Below, piece after piece: positions 1-9,030 of a stretch of DNA of 64,000 nt. The number at the start of each line of letters is the position of its first letter. Position 1 is the stretch's first letter. The notes under the pieces are model-generated. The model saw only the letters and a program-made list of their open reading frames with translations, was not told the origin of the DNA and made no database searches. The position numbers and the translations under genes are program-made. Source of the DNA: CBDDKZ01 sp965230415 (GTDB taxonomy: Bacteria; Bacteroidota; Bacteroidia; Cytophagales; JAAEPT01); contig CBDDKZ010000005.1 of assembly GCA_965230415.1 (NCBI GenBank), positions 682,001 to 746,000 on the forward strand. Direction: 5' to 3'.

Positions 1-104
1 GTTACTTCACCATGCGAATTCTCAAGAATAGATTCAGGTGATGCGAGACTAATCGTTACTTTTGAAAAATCCTGATTAACCTTCTTATTTTTTCTAAAAG
101 CCAT
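1..104 (-). CDS. rpoC: DNA-directed RNA polymerase subunit beta' (N-terminal fragment)
   Basis: The first 34 codons of a minus-strand gene leave the window at base 1. The translation begins MAFRKNKKVNQDFSKVTISL and continues with ASPESILENSHGEV, which matches the start of Bacteroidota beta' subunits, where the ITISLASPE-type segment leads into the zipper and zinc-binding region. It lies 50 bp downstream of the rpoB stop, in the universal rpoB-rpoC order, so it is the beta' subunit of RNA polymerase co-transcribed with rpoB. Only the extreme N-terminus is visible; no catalytic motif can be checked here. Confidence 0.93.
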   Translation of the reverse strand, partial: MAFRKNKKVNQDFSKVTISLASPESILENSHGEV

Positions 105-154
105 GTTTTATTATTTATACTTTTAATTAAGTAACAATTCTTTATTAAGGATTA

Positions 155-3100
155 TTAATCCATTGAAATCTCAAGAGCCAAGCCTCTTAGTTCATGTACA
201 AGTACATTGAACGATTCAGGAATACTAGGCTTAGGAAGGTTTTCACCTTTCACAATAGCCTCGTAGGTCTTCGCTCTACCAATCACATCATCCGATTTGA
301 TTGTTAAGATTTCCTGTAGAATATTAGAAGCGCCGAATGCCTCCAGCGCCCACACTTCCATTTCACCAAAACGCTGACCACCAAACTGAGCTTTACCTCC
401 AAGTGGTTGTTGTGTAATGAGTGAGTATGGTCCTATTGATCGGGCGTGCATTTTATCATCTACCAAGTGTCCTAATTTCAACATATAAATGATACCTACG
501 GTTGTAGGTTGATCAAATCTTTCTCCACTTAAACCGTCGAATAGATATGTTCTTCCAAAGTTTTGAATATCAGCCTTAGTCAATTCAGCCTGCACTTCGT
601 CTCCACTTGCACCATCAAATATAGGCGTGGCATACTTTTTCCCTAATCTTCTTCCCGCCCAGCCAAGTACTGTTTCATATATTTGCCCGAGGTTCATACG
701 GGACGGAACACCTAATGGGTTTAGAACTATATCCATAGGTGTACCATCTTCTAGGAAAGGCATATCCTCTTCGCGAACGATACGTGCCACTACTCCTTTA
801 TTACCGTGACGACCGGCCATCTTATCACCTACTTTTAGCTTTCTCTTCTTAGCGATATAAACTTTGGCAAGTTGAACAATACCCGCAGGTAATTCATCTC
901 CTACTTCTAAAGTAAATCGTTCTCTTTTAAATGTTGCACTTACTTTATTACGTTCGCCGTTAAAGTTTCTAATAAGCTGAACAAGTCGACCATTCAACTC
1001 AGAATCATCTGTCGCATAATCAAGGATAAGATCTGAGATGAAGTTCACTTCTTCAGGAACATTATATACACTTTCATCTCTGTAGGCATTCTTTGTTGGG
1101 AAGAAATTTTCAACTATATTTTTTCTTGAAAATTTAACACCTTTAGACATTACCTCGTCACCGAATTTGTGTTCTATTCCCTGGCAAGTAATACCTTCAA
1201 GAATTGCCACTAGTTTCTCAGTTAAGTCTTCCTTTATACGAGATAGATCCTTGCTATATTGTCTCTTAAGTTCCTCAACTGCTTTTTTTGCCAAGGCTCT
1301 TGTGTCCTTATCTTTCTTAGGACGCGAAAATAATTTTGTATCAATCACAACTCCTCTTAACGATGGAGAAGCTTTTAAGGACGCATCTTTAACATCGCCC
1401 GCTTTATCACCGAATATGGCTCGAAGTAATTTTTCTTCAGGCGTAGGATCCGTTTCTCCTTTAGGAGTAATTTTGCCTATTAAGATATCTCCTTCTTTAA
1501 TTTCGGCCCCTATACGTATTATTCCATTTTCATCCAGGTTCATCACAGACTCCTCACTAACGTTTGGAATTTCCGAAGTTAATTCTTCTTCACCACGCTT
1601 TGTGTCACGAACTTCCAATTCATATTCTGTGATATGTATAGATGTATATACGTCATCTCTTACTACTTTTTCGGAAATAACAATAGCATCCTCAAAGTTA
1701 TACCCCTGCCAAGGCATAAATGCTACCAATAAGTTTCTTCCCAGCGCTAGCTCACCACCTTGTGTTGCATATCCTTCAACAAGAACCTGGCCAGAAGTAA
1801 CACGATCTCCTTTTTTCACAATTGGAGTATGATTAATAGAAGTATCCTGGTTGGTTCTTCTAAATTTAATCAGTTCATACTCCGTAGTATCATCACCAAA
1901 ACGAATCATTCTTTCATCATCGTTCAGGTCATATTTAATTCTTATTTTTTTGGCATCAACATAAGTAACCTCTCCTTCACCTTCAGCATAAAGCAAAGAA
2001 CGGGAATCTTCTGCCACACGCCCTTCCAATCCGGTTCCTACAATAGGAGCTTCAGGCTTTAATAAAGGCACTGCCTGGCGTTGCATGTTTGATCCCATTA
2101 AGGCACGGTTGGCATCATCATGTTCCAAGAATGGAATCATGGAAGCGGCCACCGAGACAATTTGGTTAGGCGCAACGTCCATGTAAGAAATTTTGTCTGG
2201 CTCAAGCACAGGGAAATCACCCTCATATCGAGCTTTGATACGGTCATTTAAAAACTGACCTGAATCATAATCCAAAGAAGCATTTGCCTGCGCAATATTG
2301 TGCTCGTCTTCTTCTTCCGCGGTTAGATAAACTACGTCTTTACCCACTTGCACTACTCCCTCTTCTACTGTACGGTAAGGTGTTTCGATGAATCCCATCT
2401 TATTCACCTTTGCATGAACACAAAGTGAAGAAATCAGACCAATATTCGGTCCTTCCGGAGTTTCAATTGTACATAAACGACCATAGTGTGTATAATGTAC
2501 ATCACGTACCTCGAATCCTGCCCGCTCTCTTGAAAGACCACCAGGCCCTAGAGCTGACATTCTTCTTTTATGCGTAATCTCAGCTAATGGATTGGTCTGA
2601 TCCATAAACTGTGATAATTGGTTTGTGCCAAAGAACGTATTGATTACCGAAGAAAGCGTACGTGCATTGATTAGATCCACTGGCTTAAAATCTTCATTAT
2701 CTCGTACATTCATTCGTTCTTTTATAGTTCGAGCCATACGAGCTAGTCCGACACCAAACTGACTATAAAGTTGCTCACCTACTGTTCTTACCCTTCTATT
2801 ACTCAAGTGGTCGATATCATCAACCACTGCGCGAGAGTTAATAAGCCCGATCAGGTACTTTACAATTTTAATAATGTCTTCGTTCGTTAATACTTTGGTA
2901 TCAGCATCAATTTCGTGACCTAATTTTTTGTTAATACGGTATCTTCCAACTTCACCCAGGTCGTACCTTTTATCACTAAAAAATAAATTATGGATAATTT
3001 CGCGCGCTGTCTGTTCATCCGGTGCTTCAGAATTTCTTAGTTGTCTATATATTTGTTCGACAGCTTCCTTTTCGGAGTTCGAATTATCTTTCTGTAATGT

Positions 3101-4030
3101 ATTATATATAATAGTATAGTCTGCTATATTGATATCCTCCTTATGCAGGATTACTGATTTAGAACCAGAATCTATAATTGTATCAATATCTTCTTCGTTA
3201 ACTACGGAATCACGTTCCAGAAGTACTTCATGTCTGTCTATGGATACAACTTCACCTGTATCTTCATCAACGAAATCTTCCGTCCACGAGCGTAAAACGC
3301 GTGCGGCTAATTTTCGACCTACTACTTTACTCAGATTTGCTTTTGTTGCGCTTACCTCTTCAGATAAGTCAAATAAATCCAGAATATCTTTATCGGAACC
3401 ATATCCTATTGCTCTTAATAATGTAGTAACAGGAAATTTCTTTTTACGATCGATATAGGCATACATGACGTTATTCACATCTGTTGCGAATTCAATCCAA
3501 GATCCTTTGAAAGGAATTATTCTTGCCGAATATAATTTGGTTCCGTTTGTATGTTTGCTTTGAGCAAAGAAAACTCCGGGAGATCTGTGTAACTGAGAAA
3601 CTACACATCGCTCGGCACCATTTATGATGAATGACCCTTTTTCGGTCATATAAGGAATATTTCCTAAAAAAACCTCTTGCTCTATAGTTTCAAAATCCTC
3701 GTTATCTTCATCATTGCAAGACAAACGTAGTTTTACTTTAAGAGGCACAGCATAAGTCAACCCTCTGTCGATGGCTTCATTTACATTGTATTTTGGAGGA
3801 TCAATAATAAAATCCAAGAATTCAAGAAGAAATACTTCTCTTGAATCGGTAATTGGGAAATTTTCCTCGAATACTTTGTATAGACCTTCAGTTTTTCTAC
3901 TGTCGGCTGTAGTGCCTATTTGAAAGAAATCTTGAAACGATTGGAGTTGAACATCCAGAAAATCCGGATATTCGATGGCTTGCTTTGTTGAAGCAAAACT
4001 ATGTCGTTTTTTCATATTTTTTAATGACAA
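155..4030 (-). CDS. rpoB: DNA-directed RNA polymerase subunit beta
   Basis: Encodes the 1291-residue beta subunit of RNA polymerase, which with beta' forms the catalytic cleft. Recognisable segments in order: the N-terminal lobe (KRHSFAS, FLDVQLQSFQDFF), the rifampicin-pocket region with FGTNQLSQFMDQTNPLAE and HKRRMSALGPGG, then IETPEGPNIGLI, the DDR-type GEGEVTYVDA region, GRNLLVAFMPWQGYNFEDA, KVGDKMAGRHGNKGVV, and the C-terminal GGKAQFGGQRFGEMEVWALEA clamp motif. Length fits Bacteroidota rpoB. In the rifampicin pocket the residues read S-Q-F-M-D-Q-T-N, the usual sensitive-type pattern (D, H of HKRR and S intact). It follows rplL by about 130 bp with a hairpin between, and precedes rpoC. Confidence 0.99.
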   Translation of the reverse strand: MSLKNMKKRHSFASTKQAIEYPDFLDVQLQSFQDFFQIGTTADSRKTEGLYKVFEENFPITDSREVFLLEFLDFIIDPPKYNVNEAIDRGLTYAVPLKVKLRLSCNDEDNEDFETIEQEVFLGNIPYMTEKGSFIINGAERCVVSQLHRSPGVFFAQSKHTNGTKLYSARIIPFKGSWIEFATDVNNVMYAYIDRKKKFPVTTLLRAIGYGSDKDILDLFDLSEEVSATKANLSKVVGRKLAARVLRSWTEDFVDEDTGEVVSIDRHEVLLERDSVVNEEDIDTIIDSGSKSVILHKEDINIADYTIIYNTLQKDNSNSEKEAVEQIYRQLRNSEAPDEQTAREIIHNLFFSDKRYDLGEVGRYRINKKLGHEIDADTKVLTNEDIIKIVKYLIGLINSRAVVDDIDHLSNRRVRTVGEQLYSQFGVGLARMARTIKERMNVRDNEDFKPVDLINARTLSSVINTFFGTNQLSQFMDQTNPLAEITHKRRMSALGPGGLSRERAGFEVRDVHYTHYGRLCTIETPEGPNIGLISSLCVHAKVNKMGFIETPYRTVEEGVVQVGKDVVYLTAEEEDEHNIAQANASLDYDSGQFLNDRIKARYEGDFPVLEPDKISYMDVAPNQIVSVAASMIPFLEHDDANRALMGSNMQRQAVPLLKPEAPIVGTGLEGRVAEDSRSLLYAEGEGEVTYVDAKKIRIKYDLNDDERMIRFGDDTTEYELIKFRRTNQDTSINHTPIVKKGDRVTSGQVLVEGYATQGGELALGRNLLVAFMPWQGYNFEDAIVISEKVVRDDVYTSIHITEYELEVRDTKRGEEELTSEIPNVSEESVMNLDENGIIRIGAEIKEGDILIGKITPKGETDPTPEEKLLRAIFGDKAGDVKDASLKASPSLRGVVIDTKLFSRPKKDKDTRALAKKAVEELKRQYSKDLSRIKEDLTEKLVAILEGITCQGIEHKFGDEVMSKGVKFSRKNIVENFFPTKNAYRDESVYNVPEEVNFISDLILDYATDDSELNGRLVQLIRNFNGERNKVSATFKRERFTLEVGDELPAGIVQLAKVYIAKKRKLKVGDKMAGRHGNKGVVARIVREEDMPFLEDGTPMDIVLNPLGVPSRMNLGQIYETVLGWAGRRLGKKYATPIFDGASGDEVQAELTKADIQNFGRTYLFDGLSGERFDQPTTVGIIYMLKLGHLVDDKMHARSIGPYSLITQQPLGGKAQFGGQRFGEMEVWALEAFGASNILQEILTIKSDDVIGRAKTYEAIVKGENLPKPSIPESFNVLVHELRGLALEISMD

Positions 4031-4079
4031 TGCTTTAATAAAAACTCAGTAGCGGTAAATTTATGCATATACGGCAATA

Positions 4080-4113
4080 GACCCCAAATCCTAAGCATAC
4101 AAGGATTGGGGCC
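4080..4113 (-). promoter_or_regulatory. rplL-rpoB intergenic hairpin
   Basis: An inverted repeat lies in the 127-bp gap between the rplL stop and the rpoB start: CCCCAAATCCT (4082-4092) pairs with AGGATTGGGG (4102-4111) with one bulged base and a 9-nt loop. No T-run follows on the minus strand, so it is not a simple terminator. In other bacteria the same junction carries a partial attenuator and an RNase processing site that lowers rpoBC expression relative to the ribosomal proteins; that role here is inferred from position. Confidence 0.5.
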
Positions 4114-4157
4114 TAAATAATTTTCAGGCTCTATTAGGTAAATACCTAAAATATAAC

Positions 4158-4538
4158 CTAAGCTAATTCTACTTCAGCTCCAGCTTCTTCAAGCTGTTTC
4201 TTTAAGTTCTCAGCTTCGTCTTTTGGAATACCTTCTTTTACTGGTTTAGGAGCACCGTCAACTAGTTCCTTAGCATCTTTTAGACCAAGGCCAGTTAATT
4301 CCTTAACCAATTTCACAACTGCCAGCTTAGCGCCACCAGGTGCTTTAAGGATAACATCAAATTCAGTTTTTTCCGCTTCTCCTTCGCCTTCGCCACCTCC
4401 GGCACCAGGAGCAACAGCAACAGCAGCAGCTGCTGCAGGTTCGATTCCATATTCTTCCTTTAGAATATCAGCTAACTCATTAACCTCCTTCACTGTAAGG
4501 TTTACTAATTGGTCCGCAAACTCTTTTAAATCTGCCAT
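4158..4538 (-). CDS. rplL: 50S ribosomal protein L7/L12
   Basis: The 126-residue stalk protein that recruits translation GTPases to the ribosome. The N-terminal dimerisation segment (LKEFADQLVNLTVKEVNELA) is followed by an Ala/Gly/Glu-rich flexible hinge (about residues 34-57) and the globular C-terminal domain with the conserved GAKLAVVKLVKELTGLGLKDAKELVDGAPK surface helix. The hinge is unusually rich in Gly-Glu repeats (GGGEGEGEAEKTE). It sits 45 bp after rplJ, its binding partner L10, in the standard order. Confidence 0.98.
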   Translation of the reverse strand: MADLKEFADQLVNLTVKEVNELADILKEEYGIEPAAAAAVAVAPGAGGGEGEGEAEKTEFDVILKAPGGAKLAVVKLVKELTGLGLKDAKELVDGAPKPVKEGIPKDEAENLKKQLEEAGAEVELA

Positions 4539-4583
4539 TTTTTTGAGTATTTAAATAGTAATAAATTCTTAATTAAACGTTAC

Positions 4584-5111
4584 TTAAGCTTCTTTCTCTG
4601 AAAGCGTCTTTAAAATACCAGCTAATTTGCCACCTCCACTTTGTAGAGCAGAAACAACATTTTTCGCAGGTGATTGTAATAAAGCCACAACTTCAGCGAT
4701 AAGATCATTTTTAGATTTGAGCTTACTAAGAGCGTCAAGGTTTTCATCTCCGACAAAAACATCTGTGTCTATATAAGCACCTTTTAGAAGAGGTTTTTCA
4801 CCTCCATCTTTTCTAAATTCTTTTAATAATTTCGCAGGGGCATTTCCTATTTCCGGGGAAAACAATATACCAGAAAACCCTACTAATACCGGTTCCAAGT
4901 CCGTATAATCCTGTTCCAGCTTGTCCATCGCCTTTTTAATAAGCGTGTTTTTATACACTTTGTATTCAACACCTTTCTTAAAGCAACTTCTTCTAAAATC
5001 AGTTGTAGCAGCAACAGTCATTTCTGACGCATCTGTAATATAGAAATACGCACAGTTTTCGAGTTTTTGAACCAATTCGTCTATTACTAGTCCTTTTTCT
5101 TCCTTAGTCAT
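4584..5111 (-). CDS. rplJ: 50S ribosomal protein L10
   Basis: Encodes 175-residue L10, the base of the ribosomal stalk that binds 23S rRNA and carries L7/L12 dimers. The start MTKEEKGLVIDELVQKLE, the internal FRRSCFKKGVEYKVYKNTLIKKA segment and the C-terminal helix that receives L7/L12 (ALLQSPAKNVVSALQSGGGKLAGILKTL) are typical. The ATG lies 2 bp after the rplA stop, implying translational coupling. Autogenous control by L10-L7/L12 is known in other bacteria, but there is no room here for a separate leader. Confidence 0.98.
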   Translation of the reverse strand: MTKEEKGLVIDELVQKLENCAYFYITDASEMTVAATTDFRRSCFKKGVEYKVYKNTLIKKAMDKLEQDYTDLEPVLVGFSGILFSPEIGNAPAKLLKEFRKDGGEKPLLKGAYIDTDVFVGDENLDALSKLKSKNDLIAEVVALLQSPAKNVVSALQSGGGKLAGILKTLSEKEA

Positions 5112-5113
5112 GA

Positions 5114-5806
5114 TTATCCTGCTATTGAACCTTTTTCTACTTTTACACCGGGACTCATAGTACTTGATAAGGTGATACTCTTAACATACGTACCCTTCGC
5201 AGAAGATGGCTTTAGTTTGTTAATTGTAAGTAACAAATCCAAAGCATTCTCTTTAATTTTATCGCTGTCAAATGATACTCTACCTATTGAAGTGTGTATG
5301 ATACCATATTTGTCAACTTTAAAATCAATCTTACCTTGTTTGATTTCCTGAATGCTTTTTCCTGGATTAGGAGTCACAGTTCCGGCTTTTGGATTAGGCA
5401 TTAAACCACGAGGACCTAATACTCTACCCAATTTACCTACCTTAGCCATTACAGCAGGCATTGTCACTATAACATCGATATCTAACCAGCCGCCTTCAAT
5501 TTTCTTGATATAGTCATCAAGTCCGACATAGTCTGCTCCAGCCTCTTTTGCTTCCTCTTCCTTATCCGGAGTTACAAGAGCTAATACTTTCAACTCTCTT
5601 CCGGTACCGTGAGGTAAGGCTACGACACCACGAACCATTTGATCTGCTTTACGCGGATCAACGCCTAAACGTACATCAATATCAACAGATGCATCAAATT
5701 TAGAGGTTGTAATGTCTTTGACAATTTTCGCAGCCTCTTCCAGGTCGTACTCTTTAGATTGGTCGTACCTATCTTTAGCTGCTTTTTGACTTTTTGTTAA
5801 TTTCAT
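5114..5806 (-). CDS. rplA: 50S ribosomal protein L1
   Basis: The 230-residue L1 protein of the ribosomal L1 stalk, which helps eject deacylated tRNA. Key stretches: SKFDASVDIDVRLGVDPRKADQMVRG (cut here for length: DVRLGVDPRKADQ), the LGPRGLMPNPKAGTVT signature and the C-terminal KPSSAKGTYVKSITLSSTM. The open frame extends to a GTG directly before the ATG; the ATG at 5806 (MKLTKSQKAAK) is chosen because it matches the family N-terminus. It follows rplK with only a few bases between, so the L11-L1 pair is coupled as usual. Confidence 0.98.
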   Translation of the reverse strand: MKLTKSQKAAKDRYDQSKEYDLEEAAKIVKDITTSKFDASVDIDVRLGVDPRKADQMVRGVVALPHGTGRELKVLALVTPDKEEEAKEAGADYVGLDDYIKKIEGGWLDIDVIVTMPAVMAKVGKLGRVLGPRGLMPNPKAGTVTPNPGKSIQEIKQGKIDFKVDKYGIIHTSIGRVSFDSDKIKENALDLLLTINKLKPSSAKGTYVKSITLSSTMSPGVKVEKGSIAG

Positions 5807-5812
5807 CACAAA

Positions 5813-6259
5813 TTAATTTTCTTCCCACGGAGGGGTTCCCTTAACAGTTAAACCCATACTTCTTGCTGTACCAGCAACCATTCTCATTCCTGACTCTACT
5901 TGGAAGCAATTGAGGTCAGGCATTTTAATCTCAGCAATTTCTTTAACTTGATCCCAAGTCACAGAACCTACTTTTGATCTGTTAGGTTCACCAGAACCTT
6001 TCTTCTTACCAGACTTTTCTAGCAAAAGCACTGCAGCAGGCGGGGTTTTGATTACGAAATCGAATGATTTATCCGAAAATATCGTAACTAACACCGGTAA
6101 CAATTGTCCCTGTTTATCTTGTGAACGTGCATTAAATGCTTTACAAAAGTCCATTATGTTAAGACCTTTACTACCTAAAGCCGGACCAACTGGAGGAGAA
6201 GGATTTGCTTGACCTCCTCTGATCTGTAATTTAAGATAGCCTTCTATTTCCTTTGCCAT
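5813..6259 (-). CDS. rplK: 50S ribosomal protein L11
   Basis: Encodes 148-residue L11, which forms the GTPase-associated centre with 23S rRNA and the L10 stalk base. The N-terminal domain shows KLQIRGGQANPSPPVGPALG with the proline-rich linker, and the RNA-binding C-terminal domain ends MVAGTARSMGLTVKG, the L11 signature. It starts 5 bp after the nusG stop and is followed immediately by rplA. Confidence 0.98.
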   Translation of the reverse strand: MAKEIEGYLKLQIRGGQANPSPPVGPALGSKGLNIMDFCKAFNARSQDKQGQLLPVLVTIFSDKSFDFVIKTPPAAVLLLEKSGKKKGSGEPNRSKVGSVTWDQVKEIAEIKMPDLNCFQVESGMRMVAGTARSMGLTVKGTPPWEEN

Positions 6260-6264
6260 CGCTA

Positions 6265-6822
6265 CTAACTTTCTTTTTCAACTTGCATGTAACTCAACTC
6301 AACAGGCGTATTTCTTCCGAAAATTTTCACTACCACGCTAAGTTTCTTTTTCTCCTCGAATATCTCCTGGATCGTACCTGTAAATCCACTAAAAGGACCA
6401 TCCATCACTTTTACTGATTCACCAAGAATGAAGTTTGCGTCCAATTGAACATCTGCATCTTCTTCTTCATCTACTTTACCAAGGATTCTGTTTACTTCTG
6501 ATTGACGTAGTGGAATAGGTTTTCTAGACTCACCACCTTCATCGGCTCCCAAGAACCCCATAACTCCAGGAGTACTCTTTATAATATGTTCAACTTCACC
6601 ATTGGATAAGTCTGCGGTTACTAAGATGTAACCTGGAAAATAGTTACGTTCACGAATGCGTTTTTTTCCATTGCGCATCTCATAAACCTTTTCAATTGGA
6701 ATCAGCACTTCAGGAATAAACTCTTCCATCTTTTGTCTGGTTATTTCCGTTTCCAGGTAGTTTTTAACCTTCTTTTCCTGTCCACTTACAGCTCTAACCA
6801 CATACCATGCTAATTCACCCAT
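6265..6822 (-). CDS. nusG: Transcription termination/antitermination protein NusG
   Basis: A 185-residue NusG. The NGN domain (residues about 5-110: WYVVRAVSGQEKKVKNYLE, then FFPGYILV-like YFPGYILVTADLS) contacts RNA polymerase, and the KOW domain lies near the C-terminus (FILGESVKVMDGPFSGFTGTI). NusG links elongating polymerase to the ribosome or Rho. It stands between secE and rplK as in most bacteria, separated from secE by 22 bp. Confidence 0.98.
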   Translation of the reverse strand: MGELAWYVVRAVSGQEKKVKNYLETEITRQKMEEFIPEVLIPIEKVYEMRNGKKRIRERNYFPGYILVTADLSNGEVEHIIKSTPGVMGFLGADEGGESRKPIPLRQSEVNRILGKVDEEEDADVQLDANFILGESVKVMDGPFSGFTGTIQEIFEEKKKLSVVVKIFGRNTPVELSYMQVEKES

Positions 6823-6844
6823 GTTTCCTTAACTTATCCCGTTT

Positions 6845-7030
6845 TTATTTGTACAACAAATCAAGTGAGTTCTGTGTTGCGAAGTCCATTAACCACACAA
6901 CTAATGCAAAGATCAGTGAAGCAACCAATACTAATACAGTACTACTTTGTAGTTCACTAAACTTCGGCCATGTAACCTTTTGAATCACTTCTTCAAAAGA
7001 TGCCCTGATATACGAAATAAACTTACTCAT
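6845..7030 (-). CDS. secE: Preprotein translocase subunit SecE
   Basis: A short 61-residue SecE with a single transmembrane helix (SSTVLVLVASLIFALVVWLM), preceded by the amphipathic FEEVIQKVTWPKFSEL segment whose VTWP motif is diagnostic. SecE clamps SecY in the protein-conducting channel. The open frame continues upstream into the tRNA-Trp gene, so the ATG at 7030 (MSKFISYIRASFEEV) is selected; the tRNA ends about 19 bp before it. Confidence 0.96.
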   Translation of the reverse strand: MSKFISYIRASFEEVIQKVTWPKFSELQSSTVLVLVASLIFALVVWLMDFATQNSLDLLYK

Positions 7031-7048
7031 TTCTATTCTCAGTTTTTG

Positions 7049-7121
<73 letters not shown>

Positions 7122-7230
7122 AACTCAACCCCTCCGAAAAGGGGTTGCAAAGATACAAATTATTTTTTTACAAACAAAAGCGCTCCAAGAAAATTTCACG
7201 GAACGCATTTTGCTATTTTTTAATTGCTAA

Positions 7231-8418
7231 TTATTCGATGATTTCAGTTACCTGACCTGCACCTACTGTACGACCACCTTCACGAATTGCAAAACGAAGA
7301 CCTTTCTCCATTGCAACTGTGTTGATCAATTCAACAGTAATAGTCACGTTATCACCTGGCATTACCATTTCAACACCATCAGCAAGTTTAATTTCACCTG
7401 TAACGTCTGTTGTTCTTAAATAGAACTGTGGACGATACTTGTTGAAGAATGGAGTATGACGACCACCTTCTTCTTTCGATAGTACGTAAACTTCTGCTTT
7501 AAACTTCTGGTGAGGAGTTACAGAACCTGGCTTACAGATTACCATACCTCTTTTGATGTCAGTTTTTTCAATACCACGAAGTAGGAGACCTACGTTGTCA
7601 CCAGCTTCACCTCGATCTAAGATCTTACGGAACATTTCAACACCAGTAACAGTTGAAGTCAAGTTTTCAGCACCCATACCCAAGATATCAACGCTATCTC
7701 CAGAGTTGATCACACCTCTTTCGATACGACCAGTAGCAACGGTACCACGACCAGTGATAGAGAATACATCTTCAACAGGCATTAAGAAGTCAAGGTCAAC
7801 AAGACGTTCTGGTTGAGGAATATAATCATCAACAGCGCTCATCAATTCCATGATTTTGTCAACCCACTGTTGCTCACCGTTCAATCCACCTAGAGCGGAA
7901 CCAGCGATAACAGGAATATTGTCTCCATCATACTCGTAGAAAGATAGTAATTCTCGAACTTCCATTTCAACTAGTTCAAGAAGCTCTTCATCATCTACCA
8001 TGTCTACTTTGTTCAAGAATACGACAAGTTGAGGTACACCAACCTGACGAGCAAGAAGGATATGCTCACGAGTTTGTGGCATTGGACCATCAGTAGCAGC
8101 AACCACTAAAATAGCACCATCCATTTGAGCAGCACCAGTTACCATGTTTTTTACGTAATCGGCGTGACCTGGACAATCAACGTGTGCATAGTGTCTGTTT
8201 TCAGTTGTATACTCAATGTGTGATGTGTTAATTGTGATACCACGTTCTTTCTCTTCAGGAGCGTTGTCGATAGTATCGAAATCTCTTTGTTCTGCAAGAC
8301 CTGCATTTGCTAATACAGTTGAGATTGCAGCAGTTAATGTAGTTTTTCCATGGTCTACGTGACCTATGGTCCCAATATTACAGTGGGGTTTGGAACGATC
8401 AAAAGTTTCCTTAGCCAT
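7231..8418 (-). CDS. tuf: Translation elongation factor Tu
   Basis: The 395-residue GTPase that delivers aminoacyl-tRNA to the ribosome. G motifs are intact: GHVDHGKT (P-loop), the switch I region RGITINTSH, DCPGHADYVKNM (G3), NKVD (G4) and SAL (G5). The beta-barrel domains contain VFSITGRGTVATGRIERG and the C-terminal REGGRTVGAGQVTEIIE. It sits between tRNA-Thr and tRNA-Trp; the tRNA-rich arrangement suggests co-transcription and processing from the promoter upstream of tRNA-Tyr. Confidence 0.99.
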   Translation of the reverse strand: MAKETFDRSKPHCNIGTIGHVDHGKTTLTAAISTVLANAGLAEQRDFDTIDNAPEEKERGITINTSHIEYTTENRHYAHVDCPGHADYVKNMVTGAAQMDGAILVVAATDGPMPQTREHILLARQVGVPQLVVFLNKVDMVDDEELLELVEMEVRELLSFYEYDGDNIPVIAGSALGGLNGEQQWVDKIMELMSAVDDYIPQPERLVDLDFLMPVEDVFSITGRGTVATGRIERGVINSGDSVDILGMGAENLTSTVTGVEMFRKILDRGEAGDNVGLLLRGIEKTDIKRGMVICKPGSVTPHQKFKAEVYVLSKEEGGRHTPFFNKYRPQFYLRTTDVTGEIKLADGVEMVMPGDNVTITVELINTVAMEKGLRFAIREGGRTVGAGQVTEIIE

Positions 8419-8549
8419 TTTTGATAACCCTCTTTTTTAGTTAAAGTAATTATTTATTATAAATCAATACAAACGATAAAAAAGAGCTTATCATCCCGAT
8501 TACTCAGGAATAGCTCCATTTTATTTCTTTTCTAGAGTTCACTCTAATG

Positions 8550-8621
8550 AGCCAATGACGGGATTTGAACCCGTGACCTCTTCCTTACCAAGGAAGCACT
8601 CTACCCCTGAGCTACATCGGC
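8550..8621 (-). tRNA. tRNA-Thr (GGT anticodon)
   Basis: A minus-strand cloverleaf: acceptor GCCGATG/CATTGGC (one G-U), D arm GCTCAGGGGTAGAGT, anticodon stem CTTCC/GGAAG with loop TTGGTAA (anticodon GGT), and T arm CGGG-TTCAAAT-CCCG. It is about 130 bp upstream of tuf and 94 bp downstream of tRNA-Gly. Confidence 0.96.
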
Positions 8622-8715
8622 TTGTTAACAACCAAGTAAGCCCGGTGCAACTGCGCCCTGTAAAGATAAAATACCTGTTTAAGAAAACAGGCACTCAAAA
8701 CCTCCTCGGTTATTG

Positions 8716-8788
8716 AGCGGGAGACGAGGCTCGAACCCGCGACCTGCAGCTTGGAAGGCTGCCGCTCTACCAACTGAGCTACTCCCGC
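8716..8788 (-). tRNA. tRNA-Gly (TCC anticodon)
   Basis: A minus-strand cloverleaf: acceptor GCGGGAG/CTCCCGC, D arm GCTCAGTTGGTAGAGC, anticodon stem GCAGC/GCTGC with loop CTTCCAA (anticodon TCC), T arm GCGGG-TTCGAGC-CTCGT. It lies between tRNA-Tyr and tRNA-Thr in the same transcription direction. Confidence 0.96.
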
Positions 8789-8820
8789 TTATTCTTCCTG
8801 AAAAACAGAAAGAGAATTTG

Positions 8821-8903
8821 TGGGGAGAGCAGGATTCGAACCTGCGAAGGAATACACCAACAGATTTACAGTCTGTCCTCGTTGGCCGCTTGAGTATCTC
8901 CCC
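8821..8903 (-). tRNA. tRNA-Tyr (GTA anticodon)
   Basis: An 83-nt class II tRNA on the minus strand: acceptor GGGGAGA/TCTCCCC, anticodon stem ACAGA/TCTGT with loop CTGTAAA (anticodon GTA), a long variable arm (TGGTGTATTCCTTC region) and T arm GCAGG-TTCGAAT-CCTGC. It is the first gene of the tRNA-tuf operon, about 70 bp downstream of a consensus promoter. Confidence 0.96.
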
Positions 8904-8974
8904 TTACAATATTTCAATTCTCTCATTTGAGCGTTTCCAGCTCAATTTAGGGATCGTTTTCCCTAAACGGAATG

Positions 8975-9005
8975 CAAAAATAAGGGCTTTTTTATTTTTA
9001 TCAAA
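8975..9005 (-). promoter_or_regulatory. Bacteroidota-type promoter of the tRNA-tuf-rpl-rpo operon
   Basis: On the minus strand TTTG (9005-9002) is followed after 19 bp by TATTTTTG (8982-8975). This fits the Bacteroidota primary sigma consensus TTTG-N17-23-TAnnTTTG exactly and lies about 70 bp before tRNA-Tyr. The site is seen directly; its activity is inferred from the known consensus. Confidence 0.75.
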
Positions 9006-9030
9006 CAATTAAGCCTTTTTTTAAAAAAAA

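Noticed and set aside
1167..1832. Plus-strand ORF of 221 codons opposite rpoB
   Set aside because: A shadow of a highly conserved gene; product has no family features.
8713..9012. Plus-strand ORF across tRNA-Gly and tRNA-Tyr
   Set aside because: It crosses two tRNA genes and an operon promoter on the other strand, a well-known false call.
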